Shown here: positions 37,197-48,008 of the stretch, piece by piece | Layout of the letters: each line of letters starts with the position of its first letter | Numbering within the stretch: position 1 is the stretch's first letter | Source: Thermoflavimicrobium daqui | GTDB lineage: Bacteria > Bacillota > Bacilli > Thermoactinomycetales > Thermoactinomycetaceae | Direction of reading: 5' to 3' | Length of the DNA stretch: 64,000 bases | NCBI RefSeq assembly: GCF_003313465.1 | Contig: NZ_KZ845663.1 | Span: 666,947 to 730,946, forward strand | Translations under genes and position numbers: made by a program | The notes under the pieces: generated by a model | What the model was told of the DNA's origin: nothing | What the model saw: the letters and a program-made list of their open reading frames with translations, nothing else | The model's database searches: none

Positions 37197-38312
37197 TTAT
37201 ATAGTAAAATTAGGAAAATATGGTTGTATAAAATAAGTAAAGCGTCCTCCGCACACCGGCTGTGATGAGTTGTAACTACCTGTAAAAGTGACTTCCTGTC
37301 GTTCTATTTTCCTTTCTTTTAAGCAGTGGACAGCATATTCAATAATCTCACTTTCCCTCTTCCCGCCACCAATTGTGCGATAAATCGTTCCATCTTCCCA
37401 GACAATCATTCGACTCCCAATTCCTCTAGGTACATGTCCAACAGCATCAATGATCGTCACAGAAGCAAATGGTTTTTTTTCTTCCCAAGATTCAGCCATT
37501 TTTTCAAATATATCGAGTTCAGGTCTAATTCTCCCCTCATCGGAAGTATGAACTTTCTGTCTTTCCATTTGTGAAATAGGTCTTCCTGTTCCACCATACC
37601 TTACCAATTGAATTTCCGCTAAAATAGATAAAGCAATCTCTTGAGGCGTTTCCGAATGGATGTCTAAACCAACAGGTGCATAAATGTGCGGATATAATCG
37701 ATGATCTAGTCCCCAATCTTTCACCAAAGAGAAGATGCTTTGTGCTTTTCGTTTGCTACATACCATTCCGATATACGATAATGAACGCTCCATTAATGAT
37801 GCTAAACAAACAGCATCGGTCTGATGGCTTCGTGTTGCTAACACAGCATAGCATTCAGAATGAAACGTAAGAGTAGTTAATACTTCGTCAAAACTACCAC
37901 ATCGAATCTGATCTGCTTGAGAGAAACTTGGACTATGGATATATTGAGGTCGATCATCTACTACAATGACCTGATAAGAAAGCATTTTCCCTAATGACAC
38001 TAGATATTGAGCGATATGTCCACTACCACATACCAAAAGAGTAGGTGATGGTAAAATAGGTTCTACCATGATTTCAATCTCTTTGCCAGAAAACCTAGCT
38101 AGATACTTACCAACTGATTTTCTATGAACAATTGATAGATCGGATATTAAGTCTAAATATTCCGAATCATGAGTGCTATCGATTCGATTTCCTGTTATAT
38201 CTACCAATATTTGCTGACCTATTCGATGTTTTGCCTCTCCACCAACAATCGTAATTAGAAATACCTCTTGGTTTAAATCGACATATTGGAGCAATGTTCG
38301 AAAGAGATTCAA
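37197..38312 (-). CDS. pucA: XdhC-family molybdenum hydroxylase maturation factor
   Basis: This 371-residue protein holds a central NAD-binding-like core (LLVCGSGHIAQYLVSLGKML and VIVVDDRP near residues 92-120), the ATRSHQTDAV motif, and an IGMVCSKRKA motif with the C-terminal GGRF region. XdhC proteins insert the sulfido ligand into the molybdenum cofactor and deliver it to apo-enzyme. It starts with TTG behind GGGAGGAG and lies 18 bp after pucE. Confidence 0.9.
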   Translation of the reverse strand: MNLFRTLLQYVDLNQEVFLITIVGGEAKHRIGQQILVDITGNRIDSTHDSEYLDLISDLSIVHRKSVGKYLARFSGKEIEIMVEPILPSPTLLVCGSGHIAQYLVSLGKMLSYQVIVVDDRPQYIHSPSFSQADQIRCGSFDEVLTTLTFHSECYAVLATRSHQTDAVCLASLMERSLSYIGMVCSKRKAQSIFSLVKDWGLDHRLYPHIYAPVGLDIHSETPQEIALSILAEIQLVRYGGTGRPISQMERQKVHTSDEGRIRPELDIFEKMAESWEEKKPFASVTIIDAVGHVPRGIGSRMIVWEDGTIYRTIGGGKRESEIIEYAVHCLKERKIERQEVTFTGSYNSSQPVCGGRFTYFIQPYFPNFTI

Positions 38313-38330
38313 AGGCTCTCCTCCCTTATT

Positions 38331-38801
38331 TCACACAAATTGCTGTTTAGCCGCTTTTGCAACTGCTTCAATAATCTTGACATACCCTGTACAACGACAT
38401 AAGTTTCCTGCCAATGCCTCTTTGATTTCATCTTGCGTTGGAATACGGTTTAATTTTTCCAAATACGCTTTTACCGCAACGATAATTCCAGGTGTACAAT
38501 AACCACATTGTGTTGCTCCACACTCTAAAAAAGCTACTTGAAGTGGATCTAATTGTTCTAAACTACCCACTCCTTCAACTGTTTGAATCTCCTCACCTTC
38601 TATTTGCCCCACCAAAATCAAGCATGAGCAGACTACTTCATCACCTACAATGACAGAGCAGCTTCCACATTCTCCTTTTCCACAACACTCTTTACTTCCT
38701 GTGAGATCTAAATCTTCACGAAGTACGTCTAAGAGTGTTTTAGCTGGATAAGTGTTTACACTGACAGATCTCCCATTTACAGTAAAATTGATTTCTGGCA
38801 C
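38331..38801 (-). CDS. pucE: Xanthine dehydrogenase, 2Fe-2S subunit
   Basis: This 156-residue subunit has two [2Fe-2S] clusters: a plant-type ferredoxin site in CCGKGECGSCSV with a downstream VCSC, and the helical-domain site in CGYCTPG and NLCRCTGY. It relays electrons between the molybdenum and FAD subunits. The start is GTG behind GGGAGAG. It is first in the operon, in contrast to the pucABCDE order of B. subtilis, and follows the riboswitch leader. Confidence 0.93.
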   Translation of the reverse strand: MPEINFTVNGRSVSVNTYPAKTLLDVLREDLDLTGSKECCGKGECGSCSVIVGDEVVCSCLILVGQIEGEEIQTVEGVGSLEQLDPLQVAFLECGATQCGYCTPGIIVAVKAYLEKLNRIPTQDEIKEALAGNLCRCTGYVKIIEAVAKAAKQQFV

Positions 38802-38853
38802 ACTTATCTCTCCCTTTCCTTCTTTTTTAAAAGGGGCACACTAAAATAAAGAT

Positions 38854-38893
38854 AAAAAAACTCGTGACCAGTAAAAAAAATCCTAGCCACGAG
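38854..38893 (-). terminator. Second terminator hairpin (T2) in the xanthine dehydrogenase leader
   Basis: On the minus strand CTCGTGGCTAG pairs with CTGGTCACGAG (11 pairs, two G-U) across an 11-base loop that contains the U-tract of the first hairpin, followed by TTTTTTT. Its 5' arm is the 3' arm of hairpin T1, so the two exclude each other. Confidence 0.7.
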
Positions 38894-38932
38894 AAAAAGC
38901 CACTAATAAGGTGGTTTTTTCTCGTAGCTAGG
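38873..38932 (-). terminator. First terminator hairpin (T1) overlapping the riboswitch P1 strand
   Basis: On the minus strand CCTAGCTACGAGAAAAA pairs with TTTTTCTCGTGGCTAGG (one G-U), with an inner CCAC/GTGG stem, then A and eight T. The 5' arm includes the 3' strand of aptamer helix P1 and the 3' end of P3, so aptamer and T1 cannot form together. Confidence 0.75.
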
Positions 38933-38987
38933 AAATTTACGGTTTCCAGTAGATACCCTTAACCCGTATTGTCAAGGTTATACGAGT
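38921..38987 (-). promoter_or_regulatory. Guanine-class (purine) riboswitch aptamer, variant binding pocket
   Basis: Reading the minus strand from 38987: P1 CTCGTA / TACGAG, J1/2 TAA, P2 CCTTGAC / GTTAAGG with loop AATACGG, J2/3 GTATCTACT, P3 GGAAA / TTTCC with loop CCGTAAA, then TAGC before P1 closes. The L2 GG and L3 CC that dock, the UCUAC core of J2/3 and a C at the position equal to C74 match guanine riboswitches. Unusual are U for C at the P3 end of J2/3 and a J3/1 of TAGC rather than GAC. It leads the xanthine dehydrogenase operon, so xanthine is a plausible ligand. Confidence 0.88.
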
Positions 38988-39047
38988 TGATTACCAAAAC
39001 AATCATGGATATAAAGTTGTTAACGCTTTCACCTTCGCTCTAATCCT

Positions 39048-39076
39048 ATTCTAAAAAAACTTTTTCCAAATGTCAA
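39048..39076 (-). promoter_or_regulatory. Promoter of the xanthine dehydrogenase operon
   Basis: On the minus strand a perfect TTGACA (39071-39076) and TAGAAT (39048-39053) are 17 bases apart. Transcription from about 39041 gives a leader of about 240 nucleotides that contains the complete purine aptamer. Confidence 0.8.
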
Positions 39077-39166
39077 GAATCATCTTTTATTCTCTAAATA
39101 TATTGTCAAGTAAAGTCTTAATCTGCTTAATTTTGAACAAAACATTTTTGATAGAATCAACCTTTT

Positions 39167-39405
39167 CCTAGCGGACACTGTAACACTTTAGACACGAATC
39201 TTGTAGCTGCTAGTTTATGAGAAGTTAAGGAAGAAATAGGAAATATTCAGAGGCTCTGGGGATATTTGATCCTGAAAATCTTCTAGAAACAGAGGTAACT
39301 GATTATCAATGGCTGTCTCTCTACCTAATGCCCATGAGTCGATTGGCTAATGGATTAAATCTACTTATCTACTATCATCAGCCTCATAAATATAAAAAAC
39401 AATAA
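39167..39405 (+). pseudogene. Nudix hydrolase gene remnant
   Basis: The frame from 39167 reads PSGHCNTLDTNLVAASL, a stop, then EVKEEIGN, a decayed Nudix box in which the TGA replaces the codon for the conserved Arg. After a frameshift near 39250 it continues as ALGIFDPENLLETEVTDYQW and ends at 39405. The N-terminal part is missing. The intact copy would have been a small ADP-ribose or dNTP pyrophosphatase. It lies between the xanthine dehydrogenase promoter and glpQ. Confidence 0.55.
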
Positions 39406-39528
39406 ATTAATCGAAAAGTAAAATCTCCTTCATAACTTATCCATATTGGTTCGATATATTAAAAAAGAGATGTCTTGCGGATCTCCAGTATCTAAAAATC
39501 AATTTCATAAAGGAGCTGTACAACGAAC

Positions 39529-40380
39529 ATGTTAGTAAAAAACCTCGGTAAATTCCTATTATCTACAGCCCTAATCACAGGTTTGTTCACTTCACTAATT
39601 TCCACTCCAGTACAGGCAAAGTCGAAACCATCCGATCCTAAATATCGCGTCAAAACGATTGCTCATCGAGGTGCATCCGGATATGCTCCTGAAAATACGA
39701 TGGCTGCCTTCCAAAAAGCCAAAGAGATGAAAGCTGATTATTTTGAGCTGGATGTACAGATGAGTAAAGACGGAGAATTAGTCATCATTCATGATAACAC
39801 TGTTGATCGTACAACCAATGGAAAAGGGAAAGTAAAAGAATTAACCCTAGCAGAACTTAGACAACTCGATGCTGGAAGCAAGTTTAGCCCTCAATTCGCA
39901 GGTGAAAAAATCCCGACATTGGCTGAAGCACTTGATCAGTTTCGCGGTAAAATCGGCATCCTAATTGAATTAAAATCTCCTGAGCTATACCCTGGTATCG
40001 AAGAAAAGGTTGCCAAAGAGCTGAAAAAGCGTAAGATGCATAGACCAAAAAATGAAAAAATTATCGTACAATCTTTTAATTTTGAGTCGATGAAAAAGTT
40101 CCATCACCTTTTACCTGAAATCCCGATTGGTCTATTGACTAGTAATAAAAATGATCTTTCTAACACAAAGCTAAAAGAATTTTCTACCTATGCTGATTAT
40201 GTAAACCCAAGTTACTCACTGGTTACTAAAGAACTAGTTAACCAAATCCATAAAAATGGTATGAAAATTCATTCTTGGACTGTACGTGATCGTAATCAAG
40301 TCCAGCCCTTGTTGAATGCTAAAGTAGACGGCATTATCACAGACTATCCAGACTATGTACCAAGAAACAAAAAGAAATAG
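39529..40380 (+). CDS. glpQ: Secreted glycerophosphodiester phosphodiesterase
   Basis: This 283-residue enzyme hydrolyses glycerophosphodiesters, including teichoic-acid or lipid breakdown products, to glycerol-3-phosphate and alcohol. It has a signal peptide with cleavage expected after PVQA (residue 30). Motifs are TIAHRGASGYAPENTMAAF (catalytic His and Glu), FELDVQMSKDGELVIIHDNT (second His and metal ligands) and a late SWTVRD...DGIITDYP. AAAGGAG lies 13 bases before the ATG. It is monocistronic. Confidence 0.93.
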   Translation: MLVKNLGKFLLSTALITGLFTSLISTPVQAKSKPSDPKYRVKTIAHRGASGYAPENTMAAFQKAKEMKADYFELDVQMSKDGELVIIHDNTVDRTTNGKGKVKELTLAELRQLDAGSKFSPQFAGEKIPTLAEALDQFRGKIGILIELKSPELYPGIEEKVAKELKKRKMHRPKNEKIIVQSFNFESMKKFHHLLPEIPIGLLTSNKNDLSNTKLKEFSTYADYVNPSYSLVTKELVNQIHKNGMKIHSWTVRDRNQVQPLLNAKVDGIITDYPDYVPRNKKK

Positions 40381-40414
40381 GGTGACTAACTTTCTTATCT
40401 AAAAAATATAAAAA

Positions 40415-40443
40415 ACCCGTACCACGAATGATGTGATACGGGT
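40415..40443. terminator. Bidirectional terminator between glpQ and sufB
   Basis: ACCCGTA and TACGGGT, with an inner CAC/GTG, form the stem. T-runs follow on both strands (ATATTTTTT on plus, TTTTTTATATTTTTT on minus). Confidence 0.88.
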
Positions 40444-40500
40444 ATATTTTTTGGGATTAGCCACTTCGTTTTATCTTTGAGTTATCTCCATCAATCACTC

Positions 40501-41925
40501 TTATCCAATGGAACCTTCCATCTCGAATTTGATCAGGCGGTTCATCTCTACAGCATACTCCATGGGTAATTCTTTGGTAAATGGCTCAATAAAGCCCATG
40601 ATAATCATTTGGGTAGCTTCATCTTCTGAAAGACCACGGCTCATCAGATAGAAGAGTTGATCTTCACTTACTTTAGAAACAGTTGCTTCATGTTCTAAAG
40701 TAATGTTATCATTTTTGATTTCGTTATATGGAATTGTATCTGAAGTGGACTCATTATCTAAGATCAAGGTATCACACTTCACATTGGCTTTTGAGCCTTG
40801 GGAATTACGTCCAAAGCTAGTTAATCCACGATAGGTTACTTTACCACCTTGTTTACTAATCGACTTCGAAATAATTGTCGATGTACAGTTAGGTGCTAAA
40901 GCTACCACTTTTGCTCCAGCATCTTGGTGCTGGTTTTTACCTGCTACGGCAATGGACAGAACGTCAGCTTTACCGCCTTCACCTTTCATGATGACAGCAG
41001 GATACTTCATCGTCAATTTACTACCGATATTCCCATCGACCCATTCCATATGTGCATGGCTTTCACATACCGCACGTTTGGTTACCAAGTTGTAGATATT
41101 AGGTGCCCAGTTTTGGATGGTCGTATAACGACACCGTGCAGAGTCTTTAACAATGATTTCAACAACAGCACTATGCAGTGAGTCTGTGCTATAAATCGGT
41201 GCAGTACACCCTTCTACATAGTGAACGAAGCTTCCTTCATCAGCAATGATTAAGGTCCGCTCAAATTGCCCCATGTTTTCAGAGTTAATACGGAAGTAAG
41301 CTTGTAGTGGTACTTCACATTTTACCCCTTTTGGTACATAGATGAAGCTTCCACCACTCCATACGGCACTATTCAGGGCTGCAAATTTGTTATCGGATGG
41401 AGGTACGACAGTTCCAAAGTATTCCTTCAGTAATTCTGGATACTCCTTGACAGCCGTATCTGTATCACAGAAGATAACACCCTGCTCTTCTAATTCTTTT
41501 TGCATATTGTGATAAACAACTTCTGATTCGTATTGTGCAGATACTCCAGCCAAGAATTTTTGTTCTGCTTCTGGAATCCCTAATTTATCAAACGTTTTTT
41601 TGATTTCATCAGGTACTTCATCCCAAGAACGCCCCTGGCGTTCGGAAGGCTTCACATAATAGGTGATATCATCAAAATTTAGTTCATCCAGTTTACCTGG
41701 TAACAATGAAAACCATTTACTATTTAATGAGCTTGGCATTGGCATTTTATAAAATTGCTCTAACGCTTTAAGGCGAAACTCCAACATCCAGTCAGGCTCA
41801 CCTTTCAAGCGTGAAATCTCCTCGACTACTTCACGAGACAATCCCCGTTTAGAACGATAGACGGATACGTCTTTATCACGGAAACCGTATTTGTAATCGG
41901 AGAACTCAGGCAGTTGAGTAGCCAT
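40501..41925 (-). CDS. sufB: Fe-S cluster assembly scaffold SufB
   Basis: This 474-residue core scaffold subunit of the SufBCD complex forms Fe-S clusters from sulfur delivered via SufU. The right-handed beta-helix core is typical ([17 protein letters not shown] pattern with Cys, [20 protein letters not shown], and the C-terminal [14 protein letters not shown] block). Length matches the family. It is last of the five-gene suf operon, 34 bp after sufU, and ends before a bidirectional terminator. Confidence 0.97.
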   Translation of the reverse strand: MATQLPEFSDYKYGFRDKDVSVYRSKRGLSREVVEEISRLKGEPDWMLEFRLKALEQFYKMPMPSSLNSKWFSLLPGKLDELNFDDITYYVKPSERQGRSWDEVPDEIKKTFDKLGIPEAEQKFLAGVSAQYESEVVYHNMQKELEEQGVIFCDTDTAVKEYPELLKEYFGTVVPPSDNKFAALNSAVWSGGSFIYVPKGVKCEVPLQAYFRINSENMGQFERTLIIADEGSFVHYVEGCTAPIYSTDSLHSAVVEIIVKDSARCRYTTIQNWAPNIYNLVTKRAVCESHAHMEWVDGNIGSKLTMKYPAVIMKGEGGKADVLSIAVAGKNQHQDAGAKVVALAPNCTSTIISKSISKQGGKVTYRGLTSFGRNSQGSKANVKCDTLILDNESTSDTIPYNEIKNDNITLEHEATVSKVSEDQLFYLMSRGLSEDEATQMIIMGFIEPFTKELPMEYAVEMNRLIKFEMEGSIG

Positions 41926-41959
41926 AGTTTATTCCTCCTTATTTGAGGTCAATTGCAAA

Positions 41960-44887
<2,928 letters not shown>

Positions 44888-44902
44888 TTTATCTACCTCA
44901 CC

Positions 44903-45688
44903 TTAAACGGATGGATTTGCTGCTTCATCTTCGATACCCAACTCTTCTTTAACCCAATCATATCCCTCAGCTTCCAAACGCTCTGCCAATTCAGGTCCAC
45001 CTGATTTTACGATACGGCCTTGCATAAAGACATGTACATAATCTGGTTTGATATAGTTAAGCAACCGTTGATAGTGGGTAATAATAAGGCAGCCAAATTC
45101 TGGATCACGCATGGAGTTAACCCCTTTGGCTACAACTTTTAGTGCATCGATATCCAAGCCAGAGTCGATCTCATCTAAAATCGCAATACGAGGTTGAAGC
45201 ATCATCAACTGTAAAATTTCGTTCCGCTTCTTTTCTCCACCAGAAAAACCTTCATTAAGATAACGTGTAGCAAAGGACTCATCCATCTCTAGTAGTTCCA
45301 TTTTTTTATCTAACTGACGAATAAATTTCATTAAAGAAATTTCATTTCCTTCACCGCGTTTAGCATTAAGTGCACTACGTAGAAAATCGGAGTTGGTTAC
45401 TCCGCTGATTTCACTTGGATATTGCATAGCTAAGAATAATCCAGCTCGTGCTCTTTCATCTACTTCCATCTCTAACAAATCTTCATTATCTATAGTGACT
45501 GAGCCACTTGTCACTTCATATTTTGGATGACCCATAAGCGCAGAGGCGAGTGTACTCTTACCTGTTCCGTTTGGTCCCATGATTGCATGGATCTCTCCAC
45601 CTTTTACTTCTAAGTTGACTCCTTTAAGGATTTCTTTTCCTTCAATAGCCACATGTAGATCTTTAATGGTTAGCTTTGGTACTGACAT
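44903..45688 (-). CDS. sufC: Fe-S assembly ATPase SufC
   Basis: This 261-residue ABC-type ATPase drives the scaffold. Walker A is GPNGTGKST near residue 38, the signature is FSGGEKKRNEI near 150 and Walker B is RIAILDEIDSGLD near 168. It is first gene of sufCDSUB, with AGGAGG upstream and a 165-nucleotide leader. Confidence 0.97.
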   Translation of the reverse strand: MSVPKLTIKDLHVAIEGKEILKGVNLEVKGGEIHAIMGPNGTGKSTLASALMGHPKYEVTSGSVTIDNEDLLEMEVDERARAGLFLAMQYPSEISGVTNSDFLRSALNAKRGEGNEISLMKFIRQLDKKMELLEMDESFATRYLNEGFSGGEKKRNEILQLMMLQPRIAILDEIDSGLDIDALKVVAKGVNSMRDPEFGCLIITHYQRLLNYIKPDYVHVFMQGRIVKSGGPELAERLEAEGYDWVKEELGIEDEAANPSV

Positions 45689-45725
45689 ATTTACATTCCT
45701 CCATCAAATTTCCATCATTTATCTT

Positions 45726-45782
45726 CAAACCGAAGATGCCAAAACAGCACTCGGGAATCATTAAATAGGAACCCTCGGTTTG
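45726..45782 (-). promoter_or_regulatory. Structured leader element of the suf mRNA
   Basis: On the minus strand CAAACCGA pairs with TCGGTTTG (8 bp, perfect) and encloses an inner GGG/CCC helix. It lies 38 bp upstream of sufC. It has no T-run, so it is not a terminator. Its role is unknown; mRNA stability or a protein-binding site is possible. Confidence 0.45.
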
Positions 45783-45813
45783 CAGGGTAAAGGGGATGTG
45801 TTAACATAGAAAT

Positions 45814-45853
45814 ATCACATGAGATAACTTATTTATAGTGATTATCATGTGAT
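45814..45853. promoter_or_regulatory. Inverted repeat and Fur-like site at the suf promoter
   Basis: ATCACATGA (45814-45822) and its exact complement TCATGTGAT (45845-45853) flank 22 bases. The right side overlaps TATAGTGATTATCATGTGA (45834-45852), which shares the TGATTATCAT core of the Fur box. It lies directly downstream of the predicted -10, a position suited to repression. Confidence 0.5.
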
Positions 45854-45862
45854 TCTCATTCT

Positions 45863-45891
45863 ATTCTATCTCAGTCATTTTGGTATATCAA
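45863..45891 (-). promoter_or_regulatory. Promoter of the suf operon
   Basis: On the minus strand TTGATA (45886-45891) and TAGAAT (45863-45868) are 17 bases apart, predicting a start near 45856. Confidence 0.65.
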
Positions 45892-46122
45892 GTAAAAGTC
45901 TTCTCTTTGTTTCTTAGTATTGCCTTTTTATCTGTGCAAATAAATGATATTCATACCCATTTCTTAAATAACCTTCCATTCTCTAAAATTTTTTAAGCCA
46001 GTCATTCCCAGCCGAAAGATTAGTTTTTCTTTAATGTAAAAGCTACTAATCCCAAGAGACAATAAAAGAGCTCTTGCTCGCTTTAAAATACTGCTAAAAT
46101 AAAATACCTATAGTGAGGTTTC
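45892..46122. other. Intergenic region between divergent suf operon and small cysteine protein
   Basis: No coding frame is seen. The part near 46030-46110 probably holds the promoter of the small plus-strand gene. Confidence 0.4.
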
Positions 46123-46314
46123 ATGATGAATAAACCGATTCGGTGTATTGAATGTTTTAAACAACGTCCTGGAGGGCGATGTGATTATTGTCCATTACAC
46201 AAACGAAATCGACATCTATATCGCTATATCGGTGAAGGATGGTATCTTCCTATTTCATCCAACGAAATAGAGAAAAAACATTCTGAACGGGAACATAGGG
46301 ATCATGATCAATAA
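46123..46314 (+). CDS. Small protein with two CxxC motifs, function unknown
   Basis: This 63-residue basic protein has IRCIECFKQRPGGRCDYCPL, two CxxC pairs spaced by nine residues, which suits a small zinc ribbon or a metal site. The C-terminus is rich in Glu, His and Asp. GAGG lies just upstream of tandem ATGs, and the second may be the true start. It stands divergently from the suf operon, but no functional tie is shown. Confidence 0.6.
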   Translation: MMNKPIRCIECFKQRPGGRCDYCPLHKRNRHLYRYIGEGWYLPISSNEIEKKHSEREHRDHDQ

Positions 46315-46414
46315 AGCATCTTACGATAGTCTCTCCCGTTGTTCCTATAGATAATTACAATCCTGCATCATAAAAGCCACACATGAAAGTATTTAGACTT
46401 TTTGATCAATCCTC

Positions 46415-47212
46415 TTAATGCGAATTTTTGTATCGATTCTTTCCTACCACATAAACAAAGATAATAGCGAGTGAGGTAATAAGGATGCTAATAATACTTC
46501 CTTCAGCGCCAAATTGTCCTCCAGAAATAAGAGAGTTGCCAGTTGCTTCTGTTTGAATTAATGAAGACATAGGTAATCCTGATACTTCAAAGCCAAAAAT
46601 CGGACCTTGAAAAAAGTTCCATGTGAAATGAAATCCGATGGGTGCCCATAATCCCCCAGTCACTTCACGAACTAAAGCTAATAAAACACCAGCTAAAATT
46701 AACTCAACCATCGGAAGCGGATTGGTCCAGACACTTTTATTAAAACTATGCATGAGTGCAAAAAAAACAGAAGATACGATCACAGCTAGTTTAGTGGAGA
46801 ACAAGTATTGGACTAGTCCATAATTGTACCCTCTTGAAAAGAGCTCTTCAGCAAATCCTACCCCAATAAATAAAATTAGCCAGTAACTTAGCTCTTGAAA
46901 TATCGATTGATCCCATATCAATCCATTGATTCGAATTCCACCTAACAGCCAGATAACACTAAAAACAAGAGACATAAGAATGATACCAAATAGTGCTCCA
47001 CCTAAAAAATGTCGTCCTTTCTTCTCTTGCTTAAAGCCAAGTGGCCAACCTCGTTTTTTCTCAAATATATAATAAAAAATAAATACAGATAAAATCATAG
47101 CTATCTGTTGCATAATGGGATCAACAGATATAAACATAAAAACTCCAGTCAAAAATAGAACCAAGATAAAAAGCCCTGCCATCTTCCCTATCGTTTCTAA
47201 AGCTTTCATCAT
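46415..47212 (-). CDS. CPBP family intramembrane glutamic endopeptidase
   Basis: This 265-residue protein has eight predicted helices and the CPBP (Abi) motifs: EELFSRGYNYG with the catalytic Glu pair near residue 121, FFALMHSFN near 153 and the HFTWNFFQG near 200. Family members process prenylated proteins or confer bacteriocin immunity; the substrate here is unknown. The start ATG overlaps a second ATG; a clear AGGTGAG is present upstream. Confidence 0.88.
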   Translation of the reverse strand: MMKALETIGKMAGLFILVLFLTGVFMFISVDPIMQQIAMILSVFIFYYIFEKKRGWPLGFKQEKKGRHFLGGALFGIILMSLVFSVIWLLGGIRINGLIWDQSIFQELSYWLILFIGVGFAEELFSRGYNYGLVQYLFSTKLAVIVSSVFFALMHSFNKSVWTNPLPMVELILAGVLLALVREVTGGLWAPIGFHFTWNFFQGPIFGFEVSGLPMSSLIQTEATGNSLISGGQFGAEGSIISILITSLAIIFVYVVGKNRYKNSH

Positions 47213-47441
47213 AATTATCTCACCTGTTTTTCATTTTTTACTTTCCATTATTGTCTAACAGTTTACTACATTTCTCTAAATCAATCATACCTATATACTG
47301 CATTTAGACAAAGTTTTTTTATTTGATCATTTCCCTTTGCTCATTTCATTCTACTGCGTATGATATAAGTAAAGGTCATTGAAATAAGATGAAGTAAAAT
47401 CAGCCTCATAAATTATCAGATCAAAAAAGGAGATTTAGAAA

Positions 47442-47627
47442 ATGTTAATTTTACTTTTAATTATCTGTGCTATTGCACTTATCATTACAATTCGATTAGG
47501 AATGGCCCAAAATGTTAAAGAGAATGAAAATTATGATCGAAGTAGGAGGAAAACTGTATTTTCATTAAGTATGATTTATACAGTCGTGATTATTATTGGC
47601 TGTGCCTTGGTTTATTTCTTTTTCTAA
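47442..47627 (+). CDS. 61-residue two-helix membrane protein
   Basis: It has two hydrophobic segments (residues 2-20 and 41-61) joined by a charged loop (KENENYDRSRRKT). AAAAGGAGATTT precedes the ATG and a strong terminator follows within 60 bp, so it is a genuine short transcription unit. The family is not recognised. Confidence 0.68.
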   Translation: MLILLLIICAIALIITIRLGMAQNVKENENYDRSRRKTVFSLSMIYTVVIIIGCALVYFFF

Positions 47628-47676
47628 CGATTTAAAAACCAGCGTTTCCAGCGGCAGATTAAGAGGAAGCTTTATA

Positions 47677-47724
47677 AAAGAGGTGGATAACATCATTGGA
47701 GCTCATTAGGTTATCTACCTCTTT
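47677..47724 (+). terminator. Terminator after the two-helix membrane protein
   Basis: AAAGAGGTGGATAAC pairs with GTTATCTACCTCTTT with one G-U pair. A T-rich tail follows. Confidence 0.8.
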
Positions 47725-47729
47725 ATCAC

Positions 47730-48003
47730 TTATTCTACCCGTGTTGTAATCTGTTCTATAGCGTAGCGATGCATGTGTATGTCCCTCACTAGCATGTTTA
47801 CGTAATGAGGCCATCCGCAGGAATTTCTATATAATCGGGAAGATTGAATAATTGGGATACCTCAACCAGATCCAATCCTATATAAGGCAAGCGTTATAGT
47901 CGAAACTACGAATGGCTAATCCTAAATATCCTAAAGCCATATAACTTTATCCTGCCCCATGTTTGGCTTCCATTGCTTCTTGAACTGACATTGACATGTT
48001 CAT
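47730..48003 (-). pseudogene. Nitroreductase-family gene remnant
   Basis: On the minus strand it opens with MNMSMSVQEAMEAKHGAG and a stop. It then continues in the same frame as MALGYLGLAIRSFDYNACLI, a second stop, then after frameshifts DLVEVSQLFNLPDYIEIPA and KHASEGHTHASLRYRTD. These fit the N-terminus and C-terminal third of an NAD(P)H nitroreductase, with roughly the central 90 residues deleted. It lies six bases upstream of the MBL hydrolase stop. Confidence 0.55.
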
Positions 48004-48008
48004 TCTCT

